Assembly: GCF_026341515.1 (NCBI RefSeq)
Contig: NZ_JAPEOK010000001.1
Location: forward strand, 7,130,001 to 7,194,000
DNA: 64,000 nucleotides
DNA from: Streptomyces sp. NBC_00878
Lineage (GTDB): Bacteria; Actinomycetota; Actinomycetes; Streptomycetales; Streptomycetaceae
Reading direction: 5' to 3'
The notes below the pieces were generated by a model. The model was not told the DNA's origin and made no database searches. It saw only the letters and a program-made list of their open reading frames with translations. The first letter of the stretch is position 1. Each line of letters opens with the position of its first letter. Shown here piece after piece: positions 42,794 through 53,005 of this stretch. The position numbers and the translations under genes were made by a program.

Positions 42794-43642
42794 GTGAGGA
42801 GCGAGACCGCCGGGAGCGCCTGGCAGTTGCGTGAGAGCTGGGAGAGCCCGGTCGGAACCCTTCGGTGGGACCGCCTCGGGCCGGAGGGCGGCCCGCCCGT
42901 GGTGCTGCTGCACGGCACGCCGTTCTCGTCCTACGTGTGGCACGAGATCGCCCCGGCGCTGGCCGCTGACGGCCACCGGGTCCACGTCTGGGACATGCCC
43001 GGCTACGGCCGCTCGGCGAAGAGCGAGGGTCAGGACGTCTCGCTGAAGGCACAGGGCGAGGTGTTCGCCGAACTCCTGGGGGTCTGGGGGCTGTCGAACC
43101 CGTCGGTGATCGCGCACGACTTCGGCGGCTGCGTCGCACTCCGCGCACATCTGCTGCATCAGGCCGAGTACCGCCGCCTCGCCCTGGTCGACCCCGTCGC
43201 ACTCGCCCCCTGGGGCTCACCCTTCTTCCGCCTGGTCGCCGAGCACGCGGCGGTCTTCGAGCAACTGCCCGCGCCGCTGCACGAGGCCCTGGTGCGCGAG
43301 TACGTGAGTTCCGCCAGCCATCGGGGACTGCTGCCCGAGGTCCTGGACGAGCTGGCCGCTCCCTGGACGGGCGCGGTCGGACAGGCGGCGTTCTACCGCC
43401 AGATCGCCCAGGCCGACCAGCGCTATACGGACGAGATCCAACCCCTCTACCCCACGCTGAACCTGCCCGTCACCGTCTGCTGGGCCACCGAGGACACCTG
43501 GATCCCACCCGCCAAGGGCGAGGAACTCGCCGCCCTGATCCCGGGCGCCCGCCTCCGCCCGATCCCGGACGCGGGCCACCTGGTCCCCCTGGACGCCCCG
43601 GCCCGCCTCCTGGGCGAGCTGATCGCCTTCCTCCGGAACTGA
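42794..43642 (+). CDS. Alpha/beta hydrolase with an Asp nucleophile (dehalogenase/epoxide-hydrolase type)
   Basis: A 282-residue alpha/beta-hydrolase fold: oxyanion HGTPFSSYVWHE, nucleophile elbow AHDFGG with Asp instead of Ser, a helical cap in the middle, acid residue near WATEDTW and His in DAGHLVPLD. An Asp nucleophile is found in haloalkane dehalogenases and epoxide hydrolases, so it probably uses a covalent alkyl-enzyme ester. I start at GTG 42794, where GGGGAG is 7 nt upstream; GTG 42728 would add 22 residues of Ser/Thr-rich sequence. Cytoplasmic. A strong terminator follows. Confidence 0.82.
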   Translation: MRSETAGSAWQLRESWESPVGTLRWDRLGPEGGPPVVLLHGTPFSSYVWHEIAPALAADGHRVHVWDMPGYGRSAKSEGQDVSLKAQGEVFAELLGVWGLSNPSVIAHDFGGCVALRAHLLHQAEYRRLALVDPVALAPWGSPFFRLVAEHAAVFEQLPAPLHEALVREYVSSASHRGLLPEVLDELAAPWTGAVGQAAFYRQIAQADQRYTDEIQPLYPTLNLPVTVCWATEDTWIPPAKGEELAALIPGARLRPIPDAGHLVPLDAPARLLGELIAFLRN

Positions 43643-43682
43643 ACCGGATCTCCACCGGAACCGATCCCGCCCCGGAAACGCG

Positions 43683-43723
43683 TCAGGGCCAGGCCGGAGA
43701 ATGGATCTCCGGCCTGGCCCTGA
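43683..43723. terminator. Terminator between the hydrolase gene and tRNA-Gly
   Basis: Perfect 18-bp inverted repeat (TCAGGGCCAGGCCGGAGA) with a 5-nt loop; it serves both converging units. Confidence 0.92.
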
Positions 43724-43732
43724 GCCGTACAG

Positions 43733-43803
43733 AGCGGGCGACGGGAATCGAACCCGCGTAGCTAGTTTGGAAGACTAGGGCTCTACCATTGAGCTACGCC
43801 CGC
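43733..43803 (-). tRNA. tRNA-Gly (anticodon TCC)
   Basis: The minus strand reads GCGGGCGTAGCTCAATGGTA, an anticodon loop CTTCCAA and a T-arm GGTTCGATTCC, closing with CGCCCGC. The 7-bp acceptor pairs perfectly. Discriminator is T. No CCA is encoded. It decodes GGA and GGG. Confidence 0.95.
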
Positions 43804-43956
43804 ACAGGACGCGCCGCAGGTCAGTGACGCGCGGCACGGAAGCATCGTAGCGGGTCGGAGCCCTCCGCCGCACACCCCACTCGGGAGGGCCGAAGCGCCC
43901 TGTGAAATGCGGGAGCCGCACTGCCTGCGGGCATGTACCCTACGTGTCGCACCAGA

Positions 43957-44033
43957 CGGGGTGTGGCGCAGCTTGGTAGCGCGTCCGCTTTGGGAGCGGA
44001 AGGCCGTGGGTTCAAATCCCGCCACCCCGACCA
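43957..44033 (+). tRNA. tRNA-Pro (anticodon TGG)
   Basis: CGGGGTGTGGCGCAGCTTGG start, anticodon loop CTTTGGGA, T-arm GGGTTCAAATCCC, 3' strand CACCCCG, discriminator A, and an encoded CCA at 44031-44033. The fold is complete. It decodes CCA and probably CCG. A TACCCT box about 19 nt upstream is a likely -10. Confidence 0.96.
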
Positions 44034-44219
44034 CCGTGCCGGACCACCGGCAAGATCGCCTTTTGGGGCGTGTACCACCTGCGGCTAGTATGCAAACTGC
44101 GCGCCCGTGTGTCTGCATTGTTACGTCCCTCAAGGGCCGCGAATCCGCTGAGACTCCGCCGCATCCGGCAGAGGACGTCAGCAGAACCCAAAGATGTCAG
44201 CCCCCAAGGAGACCGAACC

Positions 44220-45659
44220 GTGAAGAGCGCCGTGGAGACCCTGAACCCGACTCGGGTTCGGCTCAGCATCGAGGTGCCCTTCGAGGAGCTCAAGGACAGC
44301 CTCGACGCGGCGTACAAGAAGATCAACCAGCAGGTCACGGTGAAGGGCTTCCGGAAGGGCAAGATTCCGGCGCGCGTCATCGACCAGCGGTTCGGCCGCG
44401 GTGCGGTTCTTGAGGAGGCGGTCAACGACGCGCTTCCGAAGTTCTACACCGACGCCGTGAACGAGGCCGAGCTGAACGTCCTCGGCCAGCCCGAGGTCGA
44501 CATCACGGAGCTGAAGGACGGCGAGACGCTGAACTTCACCGCCGAGGTCGACGTCCGCCCGACCATCGAGATCCCGGACTACTCCGGAATCGAGGTCGAG
44601 GTCGACGCCGTCGAGGTCGGCGAAGAGGACATCGACAAGGCCGTCGAGGAGCTGCGTGAGCGCTTCGCGTCGACCGCCCCGGTCGAGCGTGCCGCCGAGG
44701 CCGGTGATGTCGTCACCCTCGACCTGGAGGCCAAGGTCGACGGCGAGGTCCTGGAGGACGGCGTCGCGAGCGGCGTCTCCTACACCATCGGCTCCGGTGA
44801 GCTGCTGGACGGTATCGACGACGCCGTGACGGGCCTGGAGGCCGGTGGCGAGGCCACCTTCGCCTCGGAGCTCAAGGGCGGCTCGGCGGCCGGCAAGGAG
44901 GCCGAGGTCACCGTCAAGGTCACCCAGGTCGCCAAGCGCGAACTGCCCGAGCTGGACGACGACTTCGCGCAGCTCGCGTCCGAGTTCGACACCCTCGACG
45001 AGCTGAAGGCGGACAGCCGCAAGCGCCTGGAGAACATGAAGCAGTACGACCAGGCCACGCAGGCCCAGGAGCGCGTCCTGGAGAAGCTGCTGGAGCTCGT
45101 CGAGGTGCCCGTCCCCGAGAAGCTGCTCGAGGACGAGATCAACACCCGCAAGCACAACCTGGAGCACCACCAGCTCGGCCAGATGGGCATCGACCTCGAG
45201 AAGTACCTCGAGATCCAGGGCAAGACGGCCGAGGAGTTCGACACCGAGACCAAGGAAGCCGCGGTCAAGGGCATCAAGACGCAGTTCGTCCTGGACGAGC
45301 TCGTCAACAAGGAGAAGCTGAACGTCAACCAGGAGGAGCTCACCGAGCACCTCATGCGGCGCGCCGCCTCCTCCGGCATGTCCCCCGACCAGTTCGCCCA
45401 GGCGGTCGTCGAAGGCGGCCAGGTCCCGATGCTGGTCGGCGAGGTCGCCCGCGGCAAGGCCCTGGCCGTCGTGGTCGAGGCCGCCACGGTGAAGGACACG
45501 AACGGCGAGCTCGTCGACCTGGACGACGAGGACGAGGACGAGACCTCTGCCGAGGCCTCTGCCGAGGGCTCTGCCGAGGGCTCGACGGAGGAAGCGGCCG
45601 AGGAGGCCACCGAGGCTCCTGCGGCCTCCGACTCCTCCGAGGAGAAGACCGAGGCCTAG
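44220..45659 (+). CDS. tig: Trigger factor (ribosome-associated chaperone and prolyl isomerase)
   Basis: Binds the ribosome exit tunnel and shields nascent chains. The 479-residue protein has the ribosome-binding N-domain (residues 1-130, with the signature [14 protein letters not shown]), an FKBP-type isomerase domain (about 155-240, starting at [16 protein letters not shown]) and a helical C-domain (to about 430). It ends in an extra acidic tail with [12 protein letters not shown] repeats, longer than in E. coli. GTG 44220 has AAGGAG at 8 nt. It heads the tig-clpP1-clpP2-clpX order found in most bacteria. A hairpin terminator follows, so clpP1 has its own promoter. Confidence 0.97.
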   Translation: MKSAVETLNPTRVRLSIEVPFEELKDSLDAAYKKINQQVTVKGFRKGKIPARVIDQRFGRGAVLEEAVNDALPKFYTDAVNEAELNVLGQPEVDITELKDGETLNFTAEVDVRPTIEIPDYSGIEVEVDAVEVGEEDIDKAVEELRERFASTAPVERAAEAGDVVTLDLEAKVDGEVLEDGVASGVSYTIGSGELLDGIDDAVTGLEAGGEATFASELKGGSAAGKEAEVTVKVTQVAKRELPELDDDFAQLASEFDTLDELKADSRKRLENMKQYDQATQAQERVLEKLLELVEVPVPEKLLEDEINTRKHNLEHHQLGQMGIDLEKYLEIQGKTAEEFDTETKEAAVKGIKTQFVLDELVNKEKLNVNQEELTEHLMRRAASSGMSPDQFAQAVVEGGQVPMLVGEVARGKALAVVVEAATVKDTNGELVDLDDEDEDETSAEASAEGSAEGSTEEAAEEATEAPAASDSSEEKTEA

Positions 45660-45678
45660 ATCGCCTCGCCAGTACGTA

Positions 45679-45714
45679 CTACGGGCCCCCGGGACATGTC
45701 CTGGGGGCCCGTAG
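45679..45714 (+). terminator. Terminator after tig
   Basis: Perfect 12-bp inverted repeat CTACGGGCCCCC/GGGGGCCCGTAG with a partly paired loop, 20 bp after the tig stop. Confidence 0.88.
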
Positions 45715-45721
45715 GGCCTTC

Positions 45722-45950
45722 CAGGGGCGCGGGGCTGTATCGATGTGCGGCTCCTCCCCCACTCTCGGCTTCGCTCGAGCGGGGGGACCCCCATCGTGGG
45801 CGCGAGCAACCCACGACAACCCGCACCCGCCGACGCACCACCGTGGCAGACGCGACTGCGGCCCGGCGGGGGCTGAGCGCGCAGTTCCCCGCGCCCCCAA
45901 GAAGCCGGGGCGGGCCCGCCGTACCCCCTGCTCACCCAGCGGAGCGCATG
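45722..45950. repeat. Composite repeat with copy 4 of the 44-bp element; upstream part of the clpP1 region
   Basis: AGGGGCGCGGGGCTGTATCG, then ATGTGCGGCTCC, then the element (45753-45796), then GTGGGCGCGAGCAACCCAC. A GCGCAGTTCCCCGCGCCCCC block follows at about 45880. These are the same modules as at 22697 and 40563. No gene is seen in 45660-46130. Confidence 0.75.
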
Positions 45951-45964
45951 CGCTCACAGCGAAC
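45951..45964. promoter_or_regulatory. Candidate ClgR operator of clpP1
   Basis: CGCTCACAGCGAAC; on the minus strand GTTCGC-TGTGA-GCG. This fits the GTTCGC-N5-GCG pattern reported for ClgR, the activator of clpP1P2 in S. lividans. It lies 167 bp before the chosen clpP1 start, a plausible activator position. Confidence 0.55.
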
Positions 45965-46130
45965 AGTCACCTCTCCGGGATTCCCCGGAGGGACCCGCGC
46001 GTTAGGGTCCATGAGTACGAGGGCAGGGGAGTCCCCGGAGCCGTCCGACACGGCGCGCACACGGGGTCCCACGCCCCCAGCAGAAGACGTGAGACGGCCC
46101 GGCGCCGTCGTAAGACGAGCAGGTGGATAC

Positions 46131-46748
46131 GTGACGAATCTGATGCCCACAGCCGCCGGCGACCCCATCGGTGGTGGCCTCGGCGACCAGGTCTACAACC
46201 GGCTGCTCGGCGAGCGGATCATCTTCCTCGGCCAGGCGGTCGACGACGACATCGCCAACAAGATCACGGCGCAGCTGCTGCTCCTTGCCTCCGACCCGGA
46301 GAAGGACATCTACCTCTACATCAACAGCCCCGGCGGCTCGATCACCGCCGGCATGGCGATCTACGACACCATGCAGTACATCAAGAACGACGTGGTGACG
46401 ATCGCGATGGGCATGGCGGCCTCCATGGGCCAGTTCCTGCTGAGCGCGGGTACTCCCGGCAAGCGCTTCGCGCTGCCGAACGCGGAGATCCTGATCCACC
46501 AGCCCTCGGCCGGCCTCGCCGGTTCCGCGTCGGACATCAAGATCCACGCCGAGCGGCTGCTGCACACCAAGAAGCGGATGGCGGAGCTGACCTCCTTCCA
46601 CACCGGCCAGACCGTGGAGCAGATCACCCGCGACTCCGACCGGGACCGCTGGTTCGACCCGATCGAGGCCAAGGCGTACGGCCTCATCGACGACATCATG
46701 CCCACCGCTGCCGGAATGCCTGGCGGCGGCGGCACCGGGGCGGCGTAG
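46131..46748 (+). CDS. clpP1: ATP-dependent Clp protease proteolytic subunit ClpP1
   Basis: A serine protease that forms the degradation chamber with ClpP2 and works with ClpX or ClpC. 205 residues; catalytic triad Ser98 (MAASMGQ), His123 (LIHQPS) and Asp172 (SDRDRW); substrate groove [14 protein letters not shown] 46131 gives the N-terminus TNLMPTAAG, matching Streptomyces ClpP1 as I recall it, with AGGTGG just upstream; ATG 46143 is an internal alternative. The tail ends in a Gly-rich [12 protein letters not shown] ClgR-type box is upstream. ClpP2 follows after 114 bp and is likely co-transcribed. Confidence 0.96.
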   Translation: MTNLMPTAAGDPIGGGLGDQVYNRLLGERIIFLGQAVDDDIANKITAQLLLLASDPEKDIYLYINSPGGSITAGMAIYDTMQYIKNDVVTIAMGMAASMGQFLLSAGTPGKRFALPNAEILIHQPSAGLAGSASDIKIHAERLLHTKKRMAELTSFHTGQTVEQITRDSDRDRWFDPIEAKAYGLIDDIMPTAAGMPGGGGTGAA

Positions 46749-46862
46749 GCCGGCGGTCCGCGTCCGTACGCCGCTTCAGGCGTCGGCGCGTGGACCGACA
46801 CCTAGCCCCTCCGAGCCCCCAGCCGACCGCCTCAGCCCTTATCAGGCTTTCCAGGAGACACA

Positions 46863-47543
46863 GTGAACGACTTCCCCGGCAGCGGCCTCCACGCCCGCGC
46901 GCAGGCCGAGTACACCGGTCCTCGCGCGGAGTCCCGCTACGTCATCCCGCGCTTCGTCGAGCGCACCTCGCAGGGCGTGCGTGAGTACGACCCGTACGCG
47001 AAGCTCTTCGAGGAGCGCGTGATCTTCCTCGGCGTGCAGATCGACGACGCCTCCGCCAACGACGTCATGGCGCAGCTGCTGTGCCTGGAGTCGATGGACC
47101 CCGACCGCGACATCTCGGTCTACATCAACAGCCCCGGCGGCTCCTTCACGGCACTCACCGCGATTTACGACACGATGCAGTTCGTGAAGCCGGACATCCA
47201 GACGGTTTGCATGGGCCAGGCCGCTTCGGCCGCCGCGATCCTGCTGGCCGCCGGTACACCGGGCAAGCGCATGGCACTGCCCAACGCGCGCGTGCTGATC
47301 CACCAGCCGTACAGCGAGACCGGCCGAGGCCAGGTCTCGGACCTCGAAATCGCGGCGAACGAGATCCTCCGCATGCGTGCCCAGCTGGAAGACATGCTGG
47401 CCAAGCACTCGACGACGCCGATCGAGAAGATCCGCGAGGACATCGAGCGCGACAAGATCCTCACGGCCGAGGACGCGCTCTCGTACGGCCTGATCGACCA
47501 GATCATCTCGACCCGGAAGATGAACAACGCCGCGGTCGCGTGA
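46863..47543 (+). CDS. clpP2: ATP-dependent Clp protease proteolytic subunit ClpP2
   Basis: Partner of ClpP1 in the hetero-tetradecameric protease. 226 residues, with an N-terminal extension of about 30 residues before the conserved [20 protein letters not shown]. Catalytic Ser122 (GQAASAAA), His147 (LIHQPY) and an Asp near 197. GTG 46863 has AGGAG 6 nt upstream. It lies in an operon with clpP1 and is followed by a hairpin before clpX. Together with clpP1 it is essential in most actinobacteria. Confidence 0.96.
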   Translation: MNDFPGSGLHARAQAEYTGPRAESRYVIPRFVERTSQGVREYDPYAKLFEERVIFLGVQIDDASANDVMAQLLCLESMDPDRDISVYINSPGGSFTALTAIYDTMQFVKPDIQTVCMGQAASAAAILLAAGTPGKRMALPNARVLIHQPYSETGRGQVSDLEIAANEILRMRAQLEDMLAKHSTTPIEKIREDIERDKILTAEDALSYGLIDQIISTRKMNNAAVA

Positions 47544-47567
47544 CGCATAGCTGTATCGTCTGCCGCT

Positions 47568-47605
47568 CCTTGGCACGGTTCACGACAAAGTGAACCGCGC
47601 CAAGG
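47568..47605 (+). terminator. Hairpin between clpP2 and clpX
   Basis: CCTTGGCACGGTTCAC pairs with GTGAACCGCGCCAAGG (one mismatch) with a 6-nt loop, 25 bp after the clpP2 stop and 98 bp before the clpX start. It probably ends the clpP1P2 message; partial read-through is possible. Confidence 0.75.
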
Positions 47606-47703
47606 GGGGCCCGAACGGGGGGCTCGGCAAGGTACCGTCGGACATAAGGCAGCACCAGGAGCCGCTGGACCTAGGCGTCTCCCAGGCGAAGGGGAAGCAC
47701 ACC

Positions 47704-48990
47704 GTGGCACGCATCGGTGACGGCGGCGATCTGCTCAAGTGCTCGTTCTGTGGCAAGAGCCAGAAGCAGGTCAAGAAGCTCATCGCAGGCCCTGGTGTGT
47801 ACATCTGCGACGAGTGCATCGATCTCTGCAACGAGATCATCGAGGAAGAGCTCGCGGAGACGAGCGAGGTCCGCTGGGAGGAACTTCCCAAACCTCGTGA
47901 GATCTACGAGTTCCTCGAGGGGTACGTCGTAGGCCAGGAGTCCGCCAAGAAGGCCCTCTCGGTCGCGGTGTACAACCACTACAAGCGGGTCCAGGCCGGC
48001 GAGAACAGCACGGGTCAGAACCGCGAGGACGCCATCGAGTTGGCGAAGTCCAACATCCTGTTGCTCGGCCCCACGGGCTCGGGCAAGACGCTCCTCGCGC
48101 AGACCCTGGCGCGCATGCTGAACGTTCCGTTCGCCATCGCCGACGCGACGGCGCTCACGGAGGCGGGATACGTCGGCGAGGACGTCGAGAACATCCTGTT
48201 GAAGCTCATCCAGGCCGCGGACTACGACGTCAAGAAGGCCGAGACGGGCATCATCTACATCGACGAGATCGACAAGGTCGCGAGGAAGAGCGAGAACCCC
48301 TCGATCACTCGTGACGTGTCCGGCGAGGGTGTGCAGCAGGCCCTCCTGAAGATTCTCGAAGGCACCACGGCCTCGGTCCCGCCGCAGGGCGGACGCAAGC
48401 ACCCGCACCAGGAGTTCATCCAGATCGACACGACGAACGTGCTGTTCATCGTGGGCGGCGCCTTCGCGGGCCTGGAGAAGCTGATCGAGTCCCGGGCCGG
48501 CGCGAAGGGCATCGGCTTCGGCGCGACGATCCGCTCGAAGCGCGAGATGGAGTCCAAGGACCAGTTCGAGGCCGTCATGCCCGAGGACCTCGTCAAGTTC
48601 GGCATGATCCCGGAGTTCATCGGCCGTCTGCCCGTCATCACTTCGGTGCACAACCTCGACCGCGAGGCCCTCCTCCAGATCCTCGTCGAGCCCCGCAACG
48701 CCTTGGTGAAGCAGTACCAGCGCCTCTTCGAACTCGACGGCGTGGAGCTGGACTTCGAGCGCGAGGCCATGGAGGCCATCGCCGACCAGGCGATCCTCCG
48801 CCAGACCGGCGCCCGAGGCCTGCGCGCCATCATGGAGGAAGTTCTCCAGTCCGTGATGTACGAGGTCCCGTCCCGCAAGGACGTGGCCCGCGTCGTCATC
48901 ACCGCCGAGGCGGTCCGCTCGAACGTGAACCCGACCCTGATCCCGCGGGACGCCCGCGGCCGTGGCCCGGGCGAGCAGAAGACCGCCTAG
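47704..48990 (+). CDS. clpX: ATP-dependent Clp protease ATP-binding subunit ClpX
   Basis: A AAA+ unfoldase that feeds tagged proteins to ClpP1P2. 428 residues: N-terminal zinc-binding domain with Cys13, Cys16, Cys35 and Cys38 (CSFC...CDEC); Walker A GPTGSGKT near residue 120; Walker B IIYIDEID; pore loop GYVGED; IGF-type loop in [10 protein letters not shown], which docks on ClpP; sensor 2 region [14 protein letters not shown] 47704 starts [18 protein letters not shown], the normal actinobacterial N-terminus. It is last of the tig-clp series and has its own leader of about 100 bp and a strong terminator. Confidence 0.97.
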   Translation: MARIGDGGDLLKCSFCGKSQKQVKKLIAGPGVYICDECIDLCNEIIEEELAETSEVRWEELPKPREIYEFLEGYVVGQESAKKALSVAVYNHYKRVQAGENSTGQNREDAIELAKSNILLLGPTGSGKTLLAQTLARMLNVPFAIADATALTEAGYVGEDVENILLKLIQAADYDVKKAETGIIYIDEIDKVARKSENPSITRDVSGEGVQQALLKILEGTTASVPPQGGRKHPHQEFIQIDTTNVLFIVGGAFAGLEKLIESRAGAKGIGFGATIRSKREMESKDQFEAVMPEDLVKFGMIPEFIGRLPVITSVHNLDREALLQILVEPRNALVKQYQRLFELDGVELDFEREAMEAIADQAILRQTGARGLRAIMEEVLQSVMYEVPSRKDVARVVITAEAVRSNVNPTLIPRDARGRGPGEQKTA

Positions 48991-49010
48991 GCGGCACGCA
49001 CATACGAGGT

Positions 49011-49054
49011 ACGAGGAAGGGGCCCCGGTCAACTGACCGGGGCCCCTTCCTCGT
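49011..49054. terminator. Terminator between clpX and the converging gene
   Basis: Perfect 21-bp inverted repeat (ACGAGGAAGGGGCCCCGGTC...) with almost no loop, followed by a short T-rich stretch. Confidence 0.92.
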
Positions 49055-49088
49055 TGAGATTGCCGCTGGGACCGCTTGGAACGTACGG

Positions 49089-50036
49089 TCAGATCTTGAC
49101 GCGGACTTCCTTGCGGAGCTTGGCCGCCGTCTCGGCCGATTCCGCGGGGTCGGCGCTCTTGCCCGCCGCGACGTCCGAGAGCTCCATGGGCATGACGAAA
49201 CCGAGCGTGCTGTGGTCACCCCAGACGCAGTACGTCATGGTCACCGACTTCGGCGCGCCGGCCTCGGCGTCGGAGTTGTCCACCTTGGCGTCCTGGCACT
49301 TCATGACGGCCCCCTCCAGCGAGTCGGGCTCGTACGCCTTCGGGCTGCCGACCATGGTGACGCCTTGCTCGCCCTGGGAGTCCTTCTTCATGAAGGCGAG
49401 GAATCCGTCGACCGCCTTCTCCGGGTCCTCGATGTCGCCGTAGACGCCACCGTAGGTGAGCATCTTCCCGGCCAGCGGGTTGGACTTGTCGCCCGCCTGG
49501 TAGTTGGCGCTGACGTCCTTGGCGTTCTTCACACCCCAGGACTCGGCGTCCTTCAGGTCCGACTTGGACATGCCGTCGGAGCTGGAGGCATCACCCTTCT
49601 TGTACTCGGTGAGCACCGTCGCCGGAGTCGTCAGCTTGTGCGGGCCGTCGTCCGCCACGTCCGAGGAGCCGCCGCTGCTGCCGACGACGAAGTACGCGCC
49701 GACGGCGATCGCCGCCACGACCGCGACCGCGCCGATGATGAGGCCCGTCTTCTTCTTGCCGCCGCCCGGAGGCGGCGGCATCGGCGCGCCGTAGGGGGCG
49801 CCAGGGGGCTGCTGACCGTAAGGCGGCTGCTGCTGGCCGTAGCCGGGCTGCTGGGGCGGAACCCCGGGAGGAGCCTGCTGGGGGTACCCGTAGCCGGGCT
49901 GCGGCCCAGGCGCCTGCTGCGGATAGCCGTAGCCGGGCTGGGGGGCCTGCGGCGGCTGGCCGTAAGGACCCGGCTGACCGTACGGTCCGGGCTGCTGCGG
50001 CTGCCCGCCGTACGGGCCCGGCTGGTTGTAGCTCAT
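49089..50036 (-). CDS. Membrane protein with a Pro/Gln/Gly/Tyr-rich N-terminus
   Basis: 315 residues. The first 95 are low-complexity (PGPYGQPG, PGYGYPQQAP and GYGQQQPPYGQQ repeats), cytoplasmic and disordered. One membrane helix follows at about 99-118 (TGLIIGAVAVVAAIAVGAYF). An extracytoplasmic domain of about 190 residues then carries two Cys in VMKCQDAK and TYCVWGDH that could bond. Family function unknown; such PxYGQ tails are common on Streptomyces membrane proteins. ATG 50036 follows GGAGGGG. It is divergent from valS with a 135-bp gap. Confidence 0.75.
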   Translation of the reverse strand: MSYNQPGPYGGQPQQPGPYGQPGPYGQPPQAPQPGYGYPQQAPGPQPGYGYPQQAPPGVPPQQPGYGQQQPPYGQQPPGAPYGAPMPPPPGGGKKKTGLIIGAVAVVAAIAVGAYFVVGSSGGSSDVADDGPHKLTTPATVLTEYKKGDASSSDGMSKSDLKDAESWGVKNAKDVSANYQAGDKSNPLAGKMLTYGGVYGDIEDPEKAVDGFLAFMKKDSQGEQGVTMVGSPKAYEPDSLEGAVMKCQDAKVDNSDAEAGAPKSVTMTYCVWGDHSTLGFVMPMELSDVAAGKSADPAESAETAAKLRKEVRVKI

Positions 50037-50159
50037 CTCTGGGTTCCCCTCCAGATGCTTATGTGTTCCGGACATCCTGGCCCAAGGGTCGGGCGTGCGG
50101 AGGGCCGGGGCCCTCACCGTTACCAAGTAATCGAGTTCAGAGCGAGCCCGTGACACCCC

Positions 50160-50165
50160 TAAACT
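50160..50165 (+). promoter_or_regulatory. -10 box of a leaderless valS promoter
   Basis: TAAACT ends exactly 6 nt before the valS GTG. A TTCAGA lies 18 bp upstream as a possible -35. There is no Shine-Dalgarno, so transcription probably starts at the start codon. Confidence 0.6.
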
Positions 50166-50171
50166 GACCCC

Positions 50172-52802
50172 GTGACCGAGAACGCTCAGCAGCAGACGCC
50201 AGCCAACACCCCCGAACTGCCGACCCAGTACGCGCCGGCCGAGGTAGAGGGGAAGCTGTACGAGCGCTGGGTTGAGCGGGGTTACTTCACCGCCGACGCG
50301 AAGAGCGAGAAGCCGCCGTACACCATCGTCATCCCGCCGCCGAACGTCACCGGGTCGCTGCACCTGGGCCACGCCTTCCAGCACACGCTCATGGACGCGC
50401 TCACGCGCCGCAAGCGCATGCAGGGGTACGAGGCGCTGTGGCTGCCGGGCATGGACCACGCCGGTATCGCCACGCAGAACAAGGTCGAGCAGCAGCTCGC
50501 CGAGGAGGGCAAGTCGCGGCAGGACCTCGGGCGCGAGGAGTTCGTCGAGCGCGTCTGGCAGTGGAAGGAAGAGTACGGCGGCAAGATCCTCGGGCAGATG
50601 CGCCGGCTTGGGGACGGTGTGGACTGGGACCGTGAGCGGTTCACCATGGACGAGGGGCTGTCCAAGGCCGTCCAGACCATCTTCAAGAAGCTGTACGACG
50701 ACGAGCTGATCTACCGCGCCGAGCGCATCATCAACTGGTGTCCCCGCTGTCTGACGGCCATTTCGGACATTGAGGTCGAGTACCAGGAGGATGACGGCGA
50801 GCTCGTCTCCATCAAGTACGGCGAGGGTGATGAGACGCTCGTCGTCGCCACCACCCGCGCCGAGACGATGCTCGGTGACACCGCCGTCGCCGTTCACCCC
50901 GACGACGAGCGCTACCGCCACCTCATCGGCAAGCGCATCAAGCTGCCGCTGACCGACCGCGCCATCCCCGTCGTCGCGGACACGCACGTCGACCCCGAGT
51001 TCGGCACGGGTGCCGTCAAGGTCACCCCCGCCCACGACCCGAACGACTTCGCGATCGGCCAGCGCCACGGCCTGGAGTCGATCACGGTCATGGACGAGCG
51101 GGCGGTCATCACCGTCCACGGCCCCTTCGAGGGCCTCGACCGCTTCGAGGCCCGCTCCGCCATCGTCGGCGCGCTGCGCTCGCAGGGCCGGATCGTCGCC
51201 GAGAAGCGTCCGTACGTCCACAGCGTCGGGCACTGCTCGCGCTGCAAGACCACCGTCGAGCCGCGGCTGTCCATGCAGTGGTGGGTCAAGGTCGGCCCAC
51301 TGGCCCAGGCCGCCGGTGACGCCGTCCGGGACGGCCGCGTCGCGATCCACCCCGCCGACATGTCGAAGCGTTACTTCGACTGGGTCGACAACATGCACGA
51401 CTGGTGCATCTCACGCCAGTTGTGGTGGGGGCACCGGATCCCGGTCTGGTACGGCCCCGAGGGCCAGACGGTCTGCGTCGGCGCCGACGAGGAGCCGCCC
51501 GGCACCGAGGCCGAGGGCTGGAAGCAGGACACCGACGTCCTCGACACCTGGTTCTCGTCCGGCCTGTGGCCGTTCTCCACGCTCGGCTGGCCCGAACAGA
51601 CCCCGGACCTGGAGAAGTTCTACTCGACGGACGTCCTGCTCACCGGCCACGACATCATCTTCTTCTGGGTCGCCCGGATGATGATGTTCGGTCTGTACGC
51701 GATGGACGGCGAGGTCCCCTTCAAGACCATCGCCCTCACCGGTCTGGTCCGCGACGAGCGCGGCAAGAAGATGTCGAAGTCGTTCGGCAACGTCGTCGAC
51801 CCGCTCGACTGGATGGACGCGTACGGCTCCGACGCCGTCCGCTTCACCCTGGCCCGCGGCGCCAACCCCGGTACGGACGTGCCGATCGGCGAGGACTGGG
51901 TCCAGGCGTCCCGGAACTTCGCCAACAAGATCTGGAACGCCACGCGGTTCGCGCTGATGAACGGCGCGACGGTCGAGGGCCCGCTCCCGGACCCGTCCGA
52001 GATGTCGGCGACGGACCGGTGGATCCTCTCCCGGCTCAACAAGAGCGTCGCGGAAGTCGACGCGTTCTACGAGGACTTCCAGTTCGCGAAGCTCTCCGAC
52101 GCGCTGTACCACTTCGCCTGGGACGAGGTCTTCGACTGGTACGTCGAGCTGTCGAAGACGACGTTCATGGCGGGCGGTGCCGCCGCCGACGTCAGCAAGC
52201 GGGTCCTCGGCGAGGTCCTGGACGTCACGTTGCGGCTGCTGCACCCGGTCGTCCCGTTCGTCACGGAGACGCTCTGGACCACCCTCACCGGTGGCGAGTC
52301 GGTCGTGATCGCGGACTGGCCGAAGGACAGTGGCTTCCGTGACGTCGGTGCCGAGCGCGAGATCGAGACGCTTCAGCAGGTCATCACGGAGGTCCGCCGC
52401 TTCCGTGCCGACCAGGGCTTGCAGCCCGGCCAGCGGGTCCCGGCCCGGCTGACCCTCGACGGGACCGCCTTCGCCCCGCACGAGGCGGCCATCCGTCAGC
52501 TGCTGCGGCTCCAGCCGGAGGGCGACGCCTTCGCGGCCACGGCGACCCTGCCGGTCGCGGGTGCTCAGGTCGCGCTCGACCTCTCCGGCACGATCGACGT
52601 GGTGGCCGAGCGGAAGCGGCTTGCCAAGGACTTGGCCGCCGCCGAGAAGGAGAAGGCGCAGGCGAACGGCAAGCTCGGCAACGAGGCGTTCCTCGCGAAG
52701 GCGCCGGATCATGTCGTGGACAAGATCCGGGGGCGGCTTGCCAAGGCCGACGAGGACATCGCTCGTATCCAGGCTCAGCTGGAGGGGTTGCCCGCGGCGT
52801 AG
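50172..52802 (+). CDS. valS: Valyl-tRNA synthetase
   Basis: Charges tRNA-Val; class I aminoacyl-tRNA synthetase. 876 residues: HIGH-type motif LHLGHAF near residue 57; an editing (CP1) domain at about 180-340; KMSKS-type [10 protein letters not shown] near residue 535; an anticodon-binding helical domain; and a C-terminal coiled coil ([20 protein letters not shown]). Complete and of normal length. GTG 50172 lacks a ribosome site and sits 6 nt after a TAAACT box, so it is probably leaderless. folC follows, as in M. tuberculosis (Rv2448c-Rv2447c, from memory). No T-box leader is visible. Confidence 0.98.
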   Translation: MTENAQQQTPANTPELPTQYAPAEVEGKLYERWVERGYFTADAKSEKPPYTIVIPPPNVTGSLHLGHAFQHTLMDALTRRKRMQGYEALWLPGMDHAGIATQNKVEQQLAEEGKSRQDLGREEFVERVWQWKEEYGGKILGQMRRLGDGVDWDRERFTMDEGLSKAVQTIFKKLYDDELIYRAERIINWCPRCLTAISDIEVEYQEDDGELVSIKYGEGDETLVVATTRAETMLGDTAVAVHPDDERYRHLIGKRIKLPLTDRAIPVVADTHVDPEFGTGAVKVTPAHDPNDFAIGQRHGLESITVMDERAVITVHGPFEGLDRFEARSAIVGALRSQGRIVAEKRPYVHSVGHCSRCKTTVEPRLSMQWWVKVGPLAQAAGDAVRDGRVAIHPADMSKRYFDWVDNMHDWCISRQLWWGHRIPVWYGPEGQTVCVGADEEPPGTEAEGWKQDTDVLDTWFSSGLWPFSTLGWPEQTPDLEKFYSTDVLLTGHDIIFFWVARMMMFGLYAMDGEVPFKTIALTGLVRDERGKKMSKSFGNVVDPLDWMDAYGSDAVRFTLARGANPGTDVPIGEDWVQASRNFANKIWNATRFALMNGATVEGPLPDPSEMSATDRWILSRLNKSVAEVDAFYEDFQFAKLSDALYHFAWDEVFDWYVELSKTTFMAGGAAADVSKRVLGEVLDVTLRLLHPVVPFVTETLWTTLTGGESVVIADWPKDSGFRDVGAEREIETLQQVITEVRRFRADQGLQPGQRVPARLTLDGTAFAPHEAAIRQLLRLQPEGDAFAATATLPVAGAQVALDLSGTIDVVAERKRLAKDLAAAEKEKAQANGKLGNEAFLAKAPDHVVDKIRGRLAKADEDIARIQAQLEGLPAA

Positions 52803-52835
52803 CCGCCTCCGGCGAGGGTGAGTGTGTGTACGTGG

Positions 52836-52892
52836 CCGAGGGCCCCGGGACCGGGTGGGACGCTGTTGTCCGGGTGGTTCCGGGGCCCTCGG
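52836..52892 (+). terminator. Probable terminator after valS
   Basis: CCGAGGGCCCCGG pairs with CCGGGGCCCTCGG, 13 bp perfect, with a 31-nt loop. A GCGCAGTTCCCCGCGCCCCT dispersed block follows at 52955-52975. Confidence 0.65.
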
Positions 52893-52993
52893 TGTGCCCG
52901 TGCGCGAACGCTGCCGCTGGTGCGTTCGGAAGGTGCGGGCCGGTGGGGGCTTGTCGCGCAGTTCCCCGCGCCCCTACCGGGGCGCGGCCTCCG

Positions 52994-52999
52994 TAGACT
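52994..52999 (+). promoter_or_regulatory. -10 box of a leaderless folC promoter
   Basis: TAGACT ends 6 nt before the folC GTG; no Shine-Dalgarno; same geometry as at valS. No good -35 is visible. Confidence 0.55.
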
Positions 53000-53005
53000 G
53001 GGTGT

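Noticed and set aside
43733..44033. The tRNA-Gly/tRNA-Pro pair as an integration (att) site of a mobile element
   Set aside because: No integrase gene, no duplicated tRNA 3' end and no change in gene content on either side; the neighbours are core genes.
50037..50171. A T-box riboswitch before valS
   Set aside because: The gap is only 135 bp and shows no specifier loop, TGG-containing antiterminator or terminator; the start appears leaderless.
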